DNA of 64,000 nucleotides from Virgisporangium ochraceum (GTDB taxonomy: Bacteria > Actinomycetota > Actinomycetes > Mycobacteriales > Micromonosporaceae). Shown here in pieces: positions 1-7,566 of this stretch (its first letter is position 1; each line of letters starts with the position of its first letter). Made by a program: the position numbers and the translations under genes. The stretch covers positions 84,956 to 148,955 of the forward strand of contig NZ_BOPH01000024.1 in NCBI RefSeq assembly GCF_016863655.1. The letters are read 5' to 3'. A model generated the notes under the pieces. The model did no database searches. It saw only the letters and a list, made by a program, of their open reading frames with translations, and was not told where the DNA came from.

Positions 1-480
1 GGTGAACAGCAGCGCCAGCAGCACCACGATCGTGGCCACCGACCCGTAGATGAACAGGTCGTACTGGGTCATCAGCGGGATCCCGCCGACCTCGATGGCA
101 TTGGTGTCGAACGGATGGTTGGCCGCCCGGTACTCGCCGCCCCAGATCATGCCGACGATCGCGGTGAGCAGCAGCACCAGCCCGAGCGCGACGATGACGT
201 CGTTCAACGGGTTGGCGTGCCCCACGAACCGCATCAGCCCGCGCTCGACGACCGCGCCGAGCAGCAGCCCGCCGACGAGGCCGACCAGCAGGGCCAGCAG
301 GTAGTTGCCGGTGCTGTTGTAGGTCATGTAGGCGGCGTACGCGGTGACCACGGCCATCGCGCCCTGCGCGAAGTTCACGACGCGGGCGGCGCGCCAGATG
401 AGCACCAGCGCCAGCGCGAACGCGGCGTAGATCGCACCCCGCGACACGCCGTCGAAGGTGAGGAAGATGAAGCGTTCCAA
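1..480 (-). CDS. livH: Branched-chain amino acid ABC transporter permease, LivH type (partial, 3' end outside window)
   Basis: This is the N-terminal part of an inner-membrane permease of the LivH/LivM family, which forms the channel for leucine/isoleucine/valine or related substrates. Translation on the minus strand gives a start LERFIFLTFDGVSRGAIYAA, then hydrophobic stretches typical of LivH, including a VNFAQGAMAV-like segment and a GHANPLNDVIVALG loop. The proposed start is TTG at 480-478; AGAAGGGA lies about 7 nt upstream and fits a ribosome binding site, so TTG is preferred. The gene runs off the left edge. It sits 13 nt downstream of livF, completing a livG-livF-livH order. The substrate cannot be told from sequence; aromatic or fatty-acid-derived acids are possible given the neighbouring acyl-CoA dehydrogenases. 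Confidence 0.85.
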   Translation of the reverse strand, partial: MERFIFLTFDGVSRGAIYAAFALALVLIWRAARVVNFAQGAMAVVTAYAAYMTYNSTGNYLLALLVGLVGGLLLGAVVERGLMRFVGHANPLNDVIVALGLVLLLTAIVGMIWGGEYRAANHPFDTNAIEVGGIPLMTQYDLFIYGSVATIVVLLALLFT

Positions 481-493
481 CGGCCGATCCCTT

Positions 494-1207
494 CTAGAAA
501 CCGAGGTACGCGTGGCGCAGGGACTCGTCGTCACGCAGCCGGTCGGCGTCGGTGGTCATCACGACACGGCCGAGCGACATCACCACGCCCTGGTCGGCGA
601 TGGACAACGCGCTACGGACGTTCTGCTCCACGAGCAGAACCGTGAGCCCGGTGCTGTCGCGCAGCGACCGCAGCAGGGCCATGATCTGGGCCGTCACCTT
701 CGGCGCGAGGCCGAGTGACGGTTCGTCGAGCAACAGCAGTCGGGGACGCGCGATGAGCGCCCGCCCCACGGCGAGCATCTGCCGCTCGCCGCCGGAGAGC
801 TGGTGTCCGAGGCTGCGGCGCCGACGGGCCAACGGTTCGAACAGCTCGTACACCTCGTCGGTGGCCTTCTTCGCGTCGGCCCGGTCCTTGCGCCACAGGC
901 CTCCCAGGCGCAGGTTCTCCTCGACGGTGAGCTCGGCGACCACGCCGCGCCCCTCGGGCACGTGCGCGATGCCGCGCTGCACGTAGTCCTCGACCTTGCA
1001 GCCGCGCAGATCGGTGCCGTTGAACGCGACCCGGCCACCGGTCGGCTTCACCAGCCCGGTGAGCGTGCGCAGCAGGGTGGTCTTTCCGGCCCCGTTCGCA
1101 CCGAGCACCGCGGTGATCGTCCCTTGCGGAACCTCGAGGTTCACCTCGCGCAGCACCGGCACGGCGCCGTACCCGGAGCTGAGATCCTTCACCTCCAGCA
1201 GTGTCAT
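494..1207 (-). CDS. livF: Branched-chain amino acid ABC transporter ATP-binding protein LivF
   Basis: A 237-residue cytoplasmic ATPase that would power the Liv importer as a heterodimer with LivG. Walker A GANGAGKT lies near residues 36-43, the signature LSGGERQMLAVGRAL in the middle, and Walker B RLLLLDEPSLGLAP follows. Length and C-terminus (AYLGF) are those of LivF rather than of longer sugar-type ATPases. The start ATG overlaps the livG stop by 4 bp (ATGA), indicating translational coupling. Family assignment is secure; substrate is unknown. Confidence 0.93.
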   Translation of the reverse strand: MTLLEVKDLSSGYGAVPVLREVNLEVPQGTITAVLGANGAGKTTLLRTLTGLVKPTGGRVAFNGTDLRGCKVEDYVQRGIAHVPEGRGVVAELTVEENLRLGGLWRKDRADAKKATDEVYELFEPLARRRRSLGHQLSGGERQMLAVGRALIARPRLLLLDEPSLGLAPKVTAQIMALLRSLRDSTGLTVLLVEQNVRSALSIADQGVVMSLGRVVMTTDADRLRDDESLRHAYLGF

Positions 1208-2043
1208 GAGGAGACCTCCGCACCCAGGTACGCCTCGGTGACCGCGGGGTTCTCGCGGATCTCGTCCGGCGTACCCGACGCGATGACCCGGCCGAAGTCG
1301 AGCACCACGATCGCGGTGCAGACCTTCATGACGAGGTCCATGTGGTGCTCCACGAGCATCACCGAGCAGGCGTTCTCCCGTGCGGGCAGACCCACGACGA
1401 GCGCCGCGAGCTCGTCGATGTCCTCGGCGGACAGTCCGCCGGCCGGCTCGTCGAGCAGCAGCAGCCGCGGCCGCGCGACGAGTGCCCGGGCCAGTGCGAC
1501 GCGCTTGCGGACCGCGTACGGCAACGTCTCCGGGTACGCACCGGCCTGGTCGGCCACGCCCATTTCGCCGAGCAGCTCCAGCGCCTCGGTGCGCAGCCGG
1601 CGCTCCTCGCGGTCACTGCGCGGCAGGCCGAACAGCGACGAGACGAAGCCCGCCTTCGACGTGTGTGTCGCGCCGGCCATCACGTTCTCCAGCACCGACA
1701 GGCCGCGGAACAACCCGACACCCTGCAGGGTGCGCACGATGCCGCGGCGGGCGAGCTGGTGCGGCCGCGGCCGGAACGGCGCGCCCTCGAACGTCATGGT
1801 GCCGGCGCTGGGGTCGACGAACCCGCACACGACGTTGAACAACGTGGTCTTTCCGGCGCCGTTCGGCCCGATGACCCCGACGACGCTGCCCGCGGGAACG
1901 GCGAGCGAGACGTCTTCGAGGGCAACGAGGCCACCGAAGTTCACGCCGATGCCGCGCAGCTCGAGGCTCGCACCGGTATTGCGGATACCGGTACCAGCGG
2001 TACCGGTATCCGGGGAGTCAGGGGAAGGCGGGCTCATCGTCAC
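1204..2043 (-). CDS. livG: Branched-chain amino acid ABC transporter ATP-binding protein LivG
   Basis: A 279-residue ATPase, partner of LivF. The first 25 or so residues are a low-complexity Ser/Pro/Gly/Thr extension not part of the ABC fold and encoded by an inverted repeat (see 1982-2012). Walker A GPNGAGKT is at residues 59-66. The signature region reads YAVRKRVALARAL rather than the textbook LSGGQ, which is common in LivG. Walker B is RLLLLDEPAGGLS. It is the first gene of the minus-strand liv operon, with a plausible promoter 55-85 bp upstream. Confidence 0.92.
   Translation of the reverse strand: MTMSPPSPDSPDTGTAGTGIRNTGASLELRGIGVNFGGLVALEDVSLAVPAGSVVGVIGPNGAGKTTLFNVVCGFVDPSAGTMTFEGAPFRPRPHQLARRGIVRTLQGVGLFRGLSVLENVMAGATHTSKAGFVSSLFGLPRSDREERRLRTEALELLGEMGVADQAGAYPETLPYAVRKRVALARALVARPRLLLLDEPAGGLSAEDIDELAALVVGLPARENACSVMLVEHHMDLVMKVCTAIVVLDFGRVIASGTPDEIRENPAVTEAYLGAEVSS
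1982..2012. repeat. Perfect 14-bp inverted repeat inside the 5' coding region of livG
   Basis: The arms at 1982-1995 and 1999-2012 are exact reverse complements around a 3-nt spacer (AGC), built from repeated ACCGGTA units; another ACCGGTAT lies just to the left near 1971. It encodes the non-conserved Gly/Thr-rich N-terminal tail of LivG. A hairpin this strong 30-60 nt into the message could affect translation or mRNA stability, or the site could be a protein-binding palindrome. Confidence 0.85.
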
Positions 2044-2098
2044 CTCTGAGGGGTGGGTGTGGAACGAGGTCCGAGCCGAGCTAAGTAATTACACCGGG

Positions 2099-2126
2099 AG
2101 TGTACATTCTTGGACCGCCAGGTCAA
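2099..2126 (-). promoter_or_regulatory. Candidate sigma-70-type promoter of livG
   Basis: On the minus strand TTGACC (complement of 2121-2126) is followed after 16 bp by TACACT (complement of 2099-2104). This is a good match to a housekeeping -35/-10 pair and leaves a leader of about 50 nt before the livG start at 2043. The region is locally AT-rich compared with its surroundings. It is a sequence match only. Confidence 0.5.
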
Positions 2127-2203
2127 CGCTCTTGTTGCGAGGCTGTGACCAGGGAGTTTCAGGGGTGTTCACGTTACCCCCAGACGGGATGAAAAGGGCT
2201 CCG

Positions 2204-3283
2204 TCAGGCCGGTGGAAGATTCACCAGGTTCGCCAGGGTGGACCGGTGCCGGTCCGGTGTGCCGAGCGCGATAGCGCTGCTCTTGGCCCGCTTCAGGTAC
2301 AGGTGGGCGGCGTGCTCCCAGGTGAACCCGATCCCGCCGTGCAGCTGCACGCACTCCTCGGCCGCGAGCACCGCGGTCTCGGAGCAGTACGACTGCGCCA
2401 GGGCGGCGGCGATCCGCGCGTCGTCGGTGCCGATGCTCGCGGCCGCGTAGCGGGCGACGGCGCGGGCCTGCGCCACGCGCGTCCACAGGTCGGCCAGGCG
2501 GTGCTTGAGCGCCTGGAACGAGCCGACCTGGCGACCGAACTGGTAGCGGTTCTTCAGGTAGTCGACGGTGGTGTCCAGGCACCACTGCGCGAGCCCCACC
2601 TGCTCCGAGGCGAGCAGCGCGGCACCCGTGGTCAGCGCGACCTCCACCGCGCCCTCCCCGTGGGCAACCGCTTTCCCCGACGCTCCCGAGAACGCGATGT
2701 CACACACCTGCCGGGTCATGTCCAAAGAGGACAGTGGAGTCCGGCTGACGCCGTCGGCGGCGGCGTCGACCGCGTAGAGACCCTCGGTGGTGGGAACCAG
2801 CAGCACGTCGACGGTCACCGCGTCGGCCACGGAGGTCACCGTGCCCGACAGGGCACCGTCCACCACCGACACCGTCGGGGAAAGCGTTGTCCCGAAAGCG
2901 GTGGAGAACGGAAGGGCCAGCGCCGCCGACCTCTCCCCCGACGCCAGCCTGCCGAGCAGCTCGGTCTCACCCGCCGACAGGAGCGCGGCCGTGGCGAGGA
3001 CGGCGCTTCCCAGGTACGGCACCGGCGCGACGGCCGCGCCGAGCTCCTCGAGCACCACGGCCACCTGGCGCCACGACGCACCCGCACCGCCCAGGTCCTC
3101 CGGAACCGCCAGGCCCGCCAGTCCCATCTCGCCGGCCAGCGTCGCCCACAGCTTGGTGTCGTACGGCTCCGGGCCCTCCACGCGCGCCAGCACCGCCGAC
3201 CACGGGCTGCGCGCGGCCAGCAGGCCGCGGACGGAGGAGCGCAGCTCCTCGTCGACCTCGTCGTAGAGCAGGTCCGTGTTCAT
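2204..3283 (-). CDS. Acyl-CoA dehydrogenase family protein (FadE-type, second of a pair)
   Basis: A 359-residue flavoprotein of the acyl-CoA dehydrogenase superfamily, which oxidises the alpha-beta bond of acyl-CoA esters. The C-terminal half carries the family signature QLHGGIGFTWEHAAHLYLKR, and the middle region QFGRQVGSFQALKHRLAD is also typical. The start ATG at 3283 overlaps the stop of the upstream dehydrogenase by 4 bp (ATGA). Such adjacent, unequal FadE pairs form alpha2beta2 heterotetramers in actinobacterial steroid and side-chain degradation, where one partner often lacks the catalytic base; whether that holds here is inference. A weak variant of the dispersed palindrome occurs near 2661 (CAACCGCTTTCC). 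Confidence 0.88.
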   Translation of the reverse strand: MNTDLLYDEVDEELRSSVRGLLAARSPWSAVLARVEGPEPYDTKLWATLAGEMGLAGLAVPEDLGGAGASWRQVAVVLEELGAAVAPVPYLGSAVLATAALLSAGETELLGRLASGERSAALALPFSTAFGTTLSPTVSVVDGALSGTVTSVADAVTVDVLLVPTTEGLYAVDAAADGVSRTPLSSLDMTRQVCDIAFSGASGKAVAHGEGAVEVALTTGAALLASEQVGLAQWCLDTTVDYLKNRYQFGRQVGSFQALKHRLADLWTRVAQARAVARYAAASIGTDDARIAAALAQSYCSETAVLAAEECVQLHGGIGFTWEHAAHLYLKRAKSSAIALGTPDRHRSTLANLVNLPPA

Positions 3284-4479
3284 CGGGGCAGGTCCTTCCA
3301 GGGGATGTCCTTGTCGGACCGCGGTTCGCTGGGCAGGCCGAGCACCCGCTCGGAGATGATGTTGCGCAGGATCTCGGACGTGCCGCCCTCGATGGAGTTG
3401 CCCTTCGCCCGCAGGTACCGGTACCCGGCGGACCGTTCGAAGAATGGCGTCTCCCGGCCCCGTCCGCCGTTCCAGGCGTCGTGGCGCAGCACCTCCTCGC
3501 CGCGCACCTCCATCTCCAGCCCCGAGACGCGCTGCATCAGCGTGGCGAAGGTGAGCTTGACGGCCGAGCCCTCGGGTCCGATCTCGCCGGCGGCCAGCTG
3601 CTGCCGCAGCCGGGTCGCGGTGAGCCGGGCCGCCTCCGAGTCGACCCACAGCTTCATCAGCTCGCTGTGGGCCCCGGGCGTGCGCACCTCGGGCCGCTCG
3701 CGCCACACCGCGGCGAGCGCGCCGATCGCGCCGCCCTCACGCGGGATCGGTCCGCCGCCGATCGACACCCGCTCGTTCATCAGCGTGCTCCGGGCCACGG
3801 CCCAGCCCTCGCCCACGGCGCCGAGGCGCATCGAGTCGGGGATCCGCACGTCGGTGAGGAACACCTCGTTGAACTCGGCCTCGCCGGTGAGCTGCCGCAG
3901 CGGCCGCACCTCCACGCCGGGCGAGGTCATGTCGAGGATGAAGTAGGTCATGCCCTCGTGCTTGGGCAGCGACGGGTCGTGCCTGGTCACCAGGATCGCG
4001 AACCGCGCCAGGTGGGCGAGCGACGTCCAGACCTTCTGCCCGTCGACGATCCAGTCGTCTCCGTCGCGCACCGCGCGGGTGCCGAGGCTGGCGAGGTCGC
4101 TGCCGGCACCGGGCTCGCTGAAGAGCTGGCACCACACCTCCTCACCGGTCCACAGTGGACGGAGGTAGCGGCTCTTCTGCTCCTCGGTGCCGTGCCGCAG
4201 GATCGTCGGCGCGGCCATGCCCAGGCCGATCGGGTTCGTCGCGGGGCTGGGTGTCGGCGCGCCGGCCGCGGCGAACTCCGCGTCGACCACCGCCTGCATC
4301 GCCCGCGGGGCGCCGAGACCACCGTGCCCCGGCGGGTAGTGCACCCAGGCCAGGCCGGCGTCGAAGGCCGCGCGCAGGAACGCCAGCCTCGCTTCCGGAT
4401 CGGTGGCCGCGGCGGGGTCGTGCCCCGCCAGGAACGTGGCGACCCGCTCTCGCAGGTCGGCCTCTGTCACCGCTGTCAC
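3280..4479 (-). CDS. Acyl-CoA dehydrogenase family protein (FadE-type, first of a pair)
   Basis: A 399-residue acyl-CoA dehydrogenase. Recognisable segments are the FAD-binding CQLFSEPGAGSDLASL, the WTSLAHLARFAILVTR strand and the C-terminal GNSIEGGTSEILRNIISERV. The GTG at 4479 is taken as start; a second GTG three codons later is an alternative and the upstream purine tract is weak. It is co-transcribed with and translationally coupled to the second dehydrogenase. Its nearness to the liv importer suggests catabolism of a CoA-activated acid, but no substrate can be named. Confidence 0.88.
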   Translation of the reverse strand: MTAVTEADLRERVATFLAGHDPAAATDPEARLAFLRAAFDAGLAWVHYPPGHGGLGAPRAMQAVVDAEFAAAGAPTPSPATNPIGLGMAAPTILRHGTEEQKSRYLRPLWTGEEVWCQLFSEPGAGSDLASLGTRAVRDGDDWIVDGQKVWTSLAHLARFAILVTRHDPSLPKHEGMTYFILDMTSPGVEVRPLRQLTGEAEFNEVFLTDVRIPDSMRLGAVGEGWAVARSTLMNERVSIGGGPIPREGGAIGALAAVWRERPEVRTPGAHSELMKLWVDSEAARLTATRLRQQLAAGEIGPEGSAVKLTFATLMQRVSGLEMEVRGEEVLRHDAWNGGRGRETPFFERSAGYRYLRAKGNSIEGGTSEILRNIISERVLGLPSEPRSDKDIPWKDLPR

Positions 4480-4674
4480 CGCGGCCCCCAATCTTTCTAC
4501 ACGGTGAGTGCAATATATGCCCCCACCCGCCCGGATGGAAGCCCGCCGGGGTGGCACGAAGCCGGGAGCACCCGGCTCCGAACTCCTTCTACTGTTCATT
4601 TCAACGCCGCAACGAGCAATACGAAGCAAGCGGAACACCAAGCGGAACAGAACATAATTCGGAGGAAGATACAG

Positions 4675-5187
4675 ATGAGCGAGTACACCGAGCCGACCGG
4701 CGAAGACTACGGCCACGACGACAACTACGCCCCGGAGCCGACGCACGACGAGCACGTCATCGTCGCCCAGTTCACCGACGGTTCGCAGATCGGCGTCGCC
4801 GACTACGACCACGACGGCTACGCCGACATCCTGGCCACCGACGCCGACGGCGACGGCCGCCCGGAGAACGTGTACACCGACGAGTACGGCGGCCCGGCGC
4901 TCGACACCCACTACGTCGACGCGAACGAGGACGGCAACCCGGAGAAGGTCTTCGCCGACCGCAACGAGGACGGCTACGTCGACGCCGCGGCGGCCGACAC
5001 CGACCACGACGGTGCGCTCGACCTGGCCGTGTTCGACAACAACTTCGACGGCCACGTCGACCAGGTCCAGGTGGACCCGGACGAGGACGGCAACATCGAC
5101 AAGACCGTCACCGACACCGACTTCGACGGCGTCTTCGACACGGTGCACTACGGCGACCACGACACCAACCCGTACGCCCGCGCCTGA
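4675..5187 (+). CDS. Acidic EF-hand/thrombospondin-3-like repeat protein (paralogue A)
   Basis: A 170-residue, strongly acidic protein with no signal peptide or membrane segment. After an N-terminal Tyr/Glu/Asp-rich tail come about eight calcium-loop-like motifs of the form DxDxDGxxD, including DYDHDGYAD, DADGDGRPE, DANEDGNPE, DRNEDGYVD, DTDHDGALD, DPDEDGNID and DTDFDGVFD, spaced about 13 residues apart. This resembles EF-hand loops or TSP type-3/dockerin repeats without their helices. The ribosome binding site GGAGGAAG is strong and a double hairpin terminator follows, so it is a monocistronic gene. A close paralogue lies at 50791-51306. Calcium binding is inferred from the motif; no function is known to me. 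Confidence 0.85.
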   Translation: MSEYTEPTGEDYGHDDNYAPEPTHDEHVIVAQFTDGSQIGVADYDHDGYADILATDADGDGRPENVYTDEYGGPALDTHYVDANEDGNPEKVFADRNEDGYVDAAAADTDHDGALDLAVFDNNFDGHVDQVQVDPDEDGNIDKTVTDTDFDGVFDTVHYGDHDTNPYARA

Positions 5188-5215
5188 CAAGCCACACCGC
5201 ACCACCCATGATCTG

Positions 5216-5302
5216 GTGGCCGGCCTCTTCCCCCGTGGAGGCCGGCCACCGGCGTCCTCGGCGGCCGGCCTTCCCCTGGTGGGAGGCCGGCCGCGTTTTC
5301 GT
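5216..5302 (+). terminator. Double hairpin terminator after the acidic repeat protein
   Basis: A perfect 12-bp stem (5216-5227 with 5238-5249) is followed by a 10-bp stem (5261-5270 with 5285-5294), both built on GGCCGGCC, then a T-rich GCGTTTTCGTTT tract. It lies just downstream of the stop at 5187. Confidence 0.75.
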
Positions 5303-5461
5303 TTCCGCGTCCGGGGAACAGACCCATCAGGGAACGGCGTTTCGAGACGGTGTTCAGGGCGACCCGGGCCCATACTCTTGCCGCGCGGCAAATAACATGT
5401 CCCGACGGGCGGCCGAGGGGCCGGTGACACGGGAATCGGGGTGGATGGACAGGTGGTGGGA

Positions 5462-6064
5462 TCAGGCCACGTCGTGACCGGCGGCAGGCCCCGTGGTGGC
5501 GGTGCCGGCGTCGCCGTCCGCGTCGGCGACCCCGTCGAGGCGCTCGGCCGCGCGCTGGAACTCGCGCAGGCCCACCAGCAGCGCCCGCTGCCCGTCGGGA
5601 GGCATGGTGGCGAGCACCGTGGCCAGCTCGGCCACCCGGGTCTCGCGCAGCTGGTCGACCAGCCGTTGGCCCTCGGCGCTGACCCGCAGCTCGACCTCGC
5701 GCCGGTCGATTATTCCCGTGCGACGGGTCACCAGGCCGGCCGCCACGAGCCGGTCGCACAGCCGGCTCGCCGACGACGGGATCGCGCCGAGCTCCTCGGC
5801 CAGCTGGTTGAGGTTGGTCGGCGCCTGGCGGCTGATGATGAGCAGCGCCCGCAGCTGCGACACCGACACGCGGGGAAGGATCTCCTCCTCGGCCCGGCCG
5901 AGGGTGATCACGAGGGCCCGCGTGGCAGCCTCGACCGCCGCGGCGACCGCGGCCGGGTCACCCACGTCGACGTCGGGGATGTCGGGCAGCGCTCCTCCTC
6001 CCCGGCGTCGGCCGGCCGACCAGCCCCGCAACGGAACTGGTGGGTGGTTCGTACTGTGCCCCAT
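5462..6064 (-). CDS. MarR family transcriptional regulator
   Basis: About 200 residues with a central winged helix: SVSQLRALLIISRQAPTNLN leads into the recognition-helix region AIPSSASRLCDRLVAAGLV and the wing RRTGIIDRREVELRVSAEG. These are standard MarR features; the protein would be a cytoplasmic homodimer. The start ATG at 6064 is preferred, although ATG/GTG codons further upstream would overlap the divergent phosphatase gene. It is divergent from the PP2C/STAS pair with only 56 bp between the starts, so it may regulate that pair or itself. The ligand is unknown. Confidence 0.85.
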   Translation of the reverse strand: MGHSTNHPPVPLRGWSAGRRRGGGALPDIPDVDVGDPAAVAAAVEAATRALVITLGRAEEEILPRVSVSQLRALLIISRQAPTNLNQLAEELGAIPSSASRLCDRLVAAGLVTRRTGIIDRREVELRVSAEGQRLVDQLRETRVAELATVLATMPPDGQRALLVGLREFQRAAERLDGVADADGDAGTATTGPAAGHDVA

Positions 6065-6120
6065 TATCGCCCGATCCCTCACCGCCCGCAGATGAGCCTT
6101 GCCGCCCGGGGAGGATGCCG

Positions 6121-7275
6121 GTGAATCAGCCCGCCCGATACCTCCTGGTCCAACGTGCCATGTTCGAGGCGCCGGCGCACGCACTGATCGACGCCCTCGT
6201 GGCCGCGTTGCGTGAGCACTACGGCGTTCTGGCCGCCGATCTGCTGCTCGCCGACTACGAGTTGAACACGTTGTGCCCCGTCATCGGTGCCGCGGATCCG
6301 GTTCCTGTCACCGGAAGTCCGGCCGGTCAGGTGTTCGTCAGCCGGCGGGCGATCGTCACCGAAGGGCCGGAGGGCGTCCGGTTGCTGTTGCCGTCGGCCG
6401 CGCGCGGCGACGCGGTGGGCGTCCTCGTACTCGATCTCGCGCGACCGCCGGAGCCGGCGACGCTGGACGAGCTGCTCCTGCTCGCGACCGCTCTGGCACA
6501 TGACATCCGGGCCGCCGACAGCGTGACCGACCGGTACCGCGACGCCCGCCGCCGGGCGGCGTTGACCGTCGCCGCCGAGATGCAGTGGCAGCTGCTGCCC
6601 GGACGGTCGGTGAGCAAGCCCGAGTTCGAGGTCGCCGGCCAGCTGGAGCCGGCCTACTCGGTGTGCGGGGACAACTTCGACTGGGCGGTCGAGAACGACC
6701 ACTTCGTGCTGACGGTCACCAACGGCCAGGGCACCGGCATCGAGGCGTCGCTGCTCACCGTGCTCGCGGTCACCGCGATGCGGAACGCGCGGATGGCGAG
6801 CCCGCGCCTCGCCGACCACGCCGCACTCGCCGACCAGGCGGTCTACGCCCAGCACGCGGGCAGCCGGCACCTGTCGTCGCTGCTGCTGCGCTTCGACCTC
6901 GCGACCGGCATGGTCGCGGCGGTCGACGCCGGCTCGCCGATGGTGCTGCGGCTGCGCGGCGAGGACCTCCAGCAGGTGAAGCTGGAGGCACAGCTCCCGC
7001 TGGGCATGTTCGAGTCGACGGTGTACGTCGAGCAGTCGTTCCGGGCCGAGCCGGGTGACCGGCTGATCATCCTCAGCGACGGGGTCCACGAGGCGCCCTA
7101 CGCCAGCCAGCGCTACAGCGAGCACGGCCGGCTGCGGCAGACGCTCGTGGGCACCCGCCGGCTGCCGCCGGCCGAGGCCGTGCGGGCGGTGCTGGCCGAC
7201 CACAACGTGTTCCGGCAGGGCGTCCCGCTCGACGACGACGCGGCCATCGTCGTGGTGGACTGGGCCGGCAGGTGA
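6121..7275 (+). CDS. SpoIIE/RsbU-like PP2C domain protein with degenerate metal-binding motif
   Basis: A 384-residue protein with an N-terminal GAF-like/unknown region (residues 1-150) and a C-terminal PP2C-type domain. Recognisable PP2C elements are CGDNFDW (normally GGDWYD), RLIILSDGVHEA (SDG motif) and LDDDAAIVVVDW (DDxT-like motif). The canonical DVxGHG motif is replaced by VTNGQG, so its metal-binding Asp is lost. GTG at 6121 is chosen because GGGGAGG lies 6 nt upstream; ATG at 6115 overlaps that site. The stop overlaps the start of the STAS gene (GTGA). Homologues dephosphorylate STAS anti-sigma antagonists; the altered motif makes activity uncertain. Confidence 0.82.
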   Translation: MNQPARYLLVQRAMFEAPAHALIDALVAALREHYGVLAADLLLADYELNTLCPVIGAADPVPVTGSPAGQVFVSRRAIVTEGPEGVRLLLPSAARGDAVGVLVLDLARPPEPATLDELLLLATALAHDIRAADSVTDRYRDARRRAALTVAAEMQWQLLPGRSVSKPEFEVAGQLEPAYSVCGDNFDWAVENDHFVLTVTNGQGTGIEASLLTVLAVTAMRNARMASPRLADHAALADQAVYAQHAGSRHLSSLLLRFDLATGMVAAVDAGSPMVLRLRGEDLQQVKLEAQLPLGMFESTVYVEQSFRAEPGDRLIILSDGVHEAPYASQRYSEHGRLRQTLVGTRRLPPAEAVRAVLADHNVFRQGVPLDDDAAIVVVDWAGR

Positions 7276-7556
7276 ACCTGTCCATCACCGCCGGGGTCGT
7301 CGACGGCGTGTGCGTCGTCCGGGTCACCGGCGACGTCGACTTCGCGACGGCGGGCCAGCTCCGCGACGCGCTCCTGGCGAGCGCCGCCGGCGGGCATCCG
7401 GTGGTGGTGGACCTCTCGGGCGTCACGTTCCTCGATGCCGCCGGGCTGAGCGCGCTGGTCGCCGGCCGCAAGGCCACCGGCGGCCGGCTGAGCGTCGTCG
7501 GCGCGACCGGCGTCGCGCACCGGATCCTGATCCTCACCGGGCTGTTCAGCCCATAG
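7272..7556 (+). CDS. STAS domain protein, anti-sigma factor antagonist-like, lacking the phospho-serine
   Basis: A 94-residue single STAS domain. The diagnostic segment reads VVVDLSGVTFLDAAGLSALV; the family normally has D-S-S/T-G at the phosphorylated site, here D-A-A-G, so the usual phosphoacceptor is absent. It starts with GTG inside the stop of the preceding PP2C-like gene, so both products are probably made in stoichiometric amounts. The partner-switch kinase is not encoded next to it. The role may be a constitutive, non-phosphorylatable binder; that is inference. Confidence 0.85.
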   Translation: MNLSITAGVVDGVCVVRVTGDVDFATAGQLRDALLASAAGGHPVVVDLSGVTFLDAAGLSALVAGRKATGGRLSVVGATGVAHRILILTGLFSP

Positions 7557-7566
7557 GCTGGCACCC

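Noticed and set aside
803..3946. Plus-strand open frame of 1047 codons
   Set aside because: It is antisense to livF/livG and the acyl-CoA dehydrogenases; low-complexity Arg/Pro/Ser composition and no domain pattern. High GC makes such shadow frames common.
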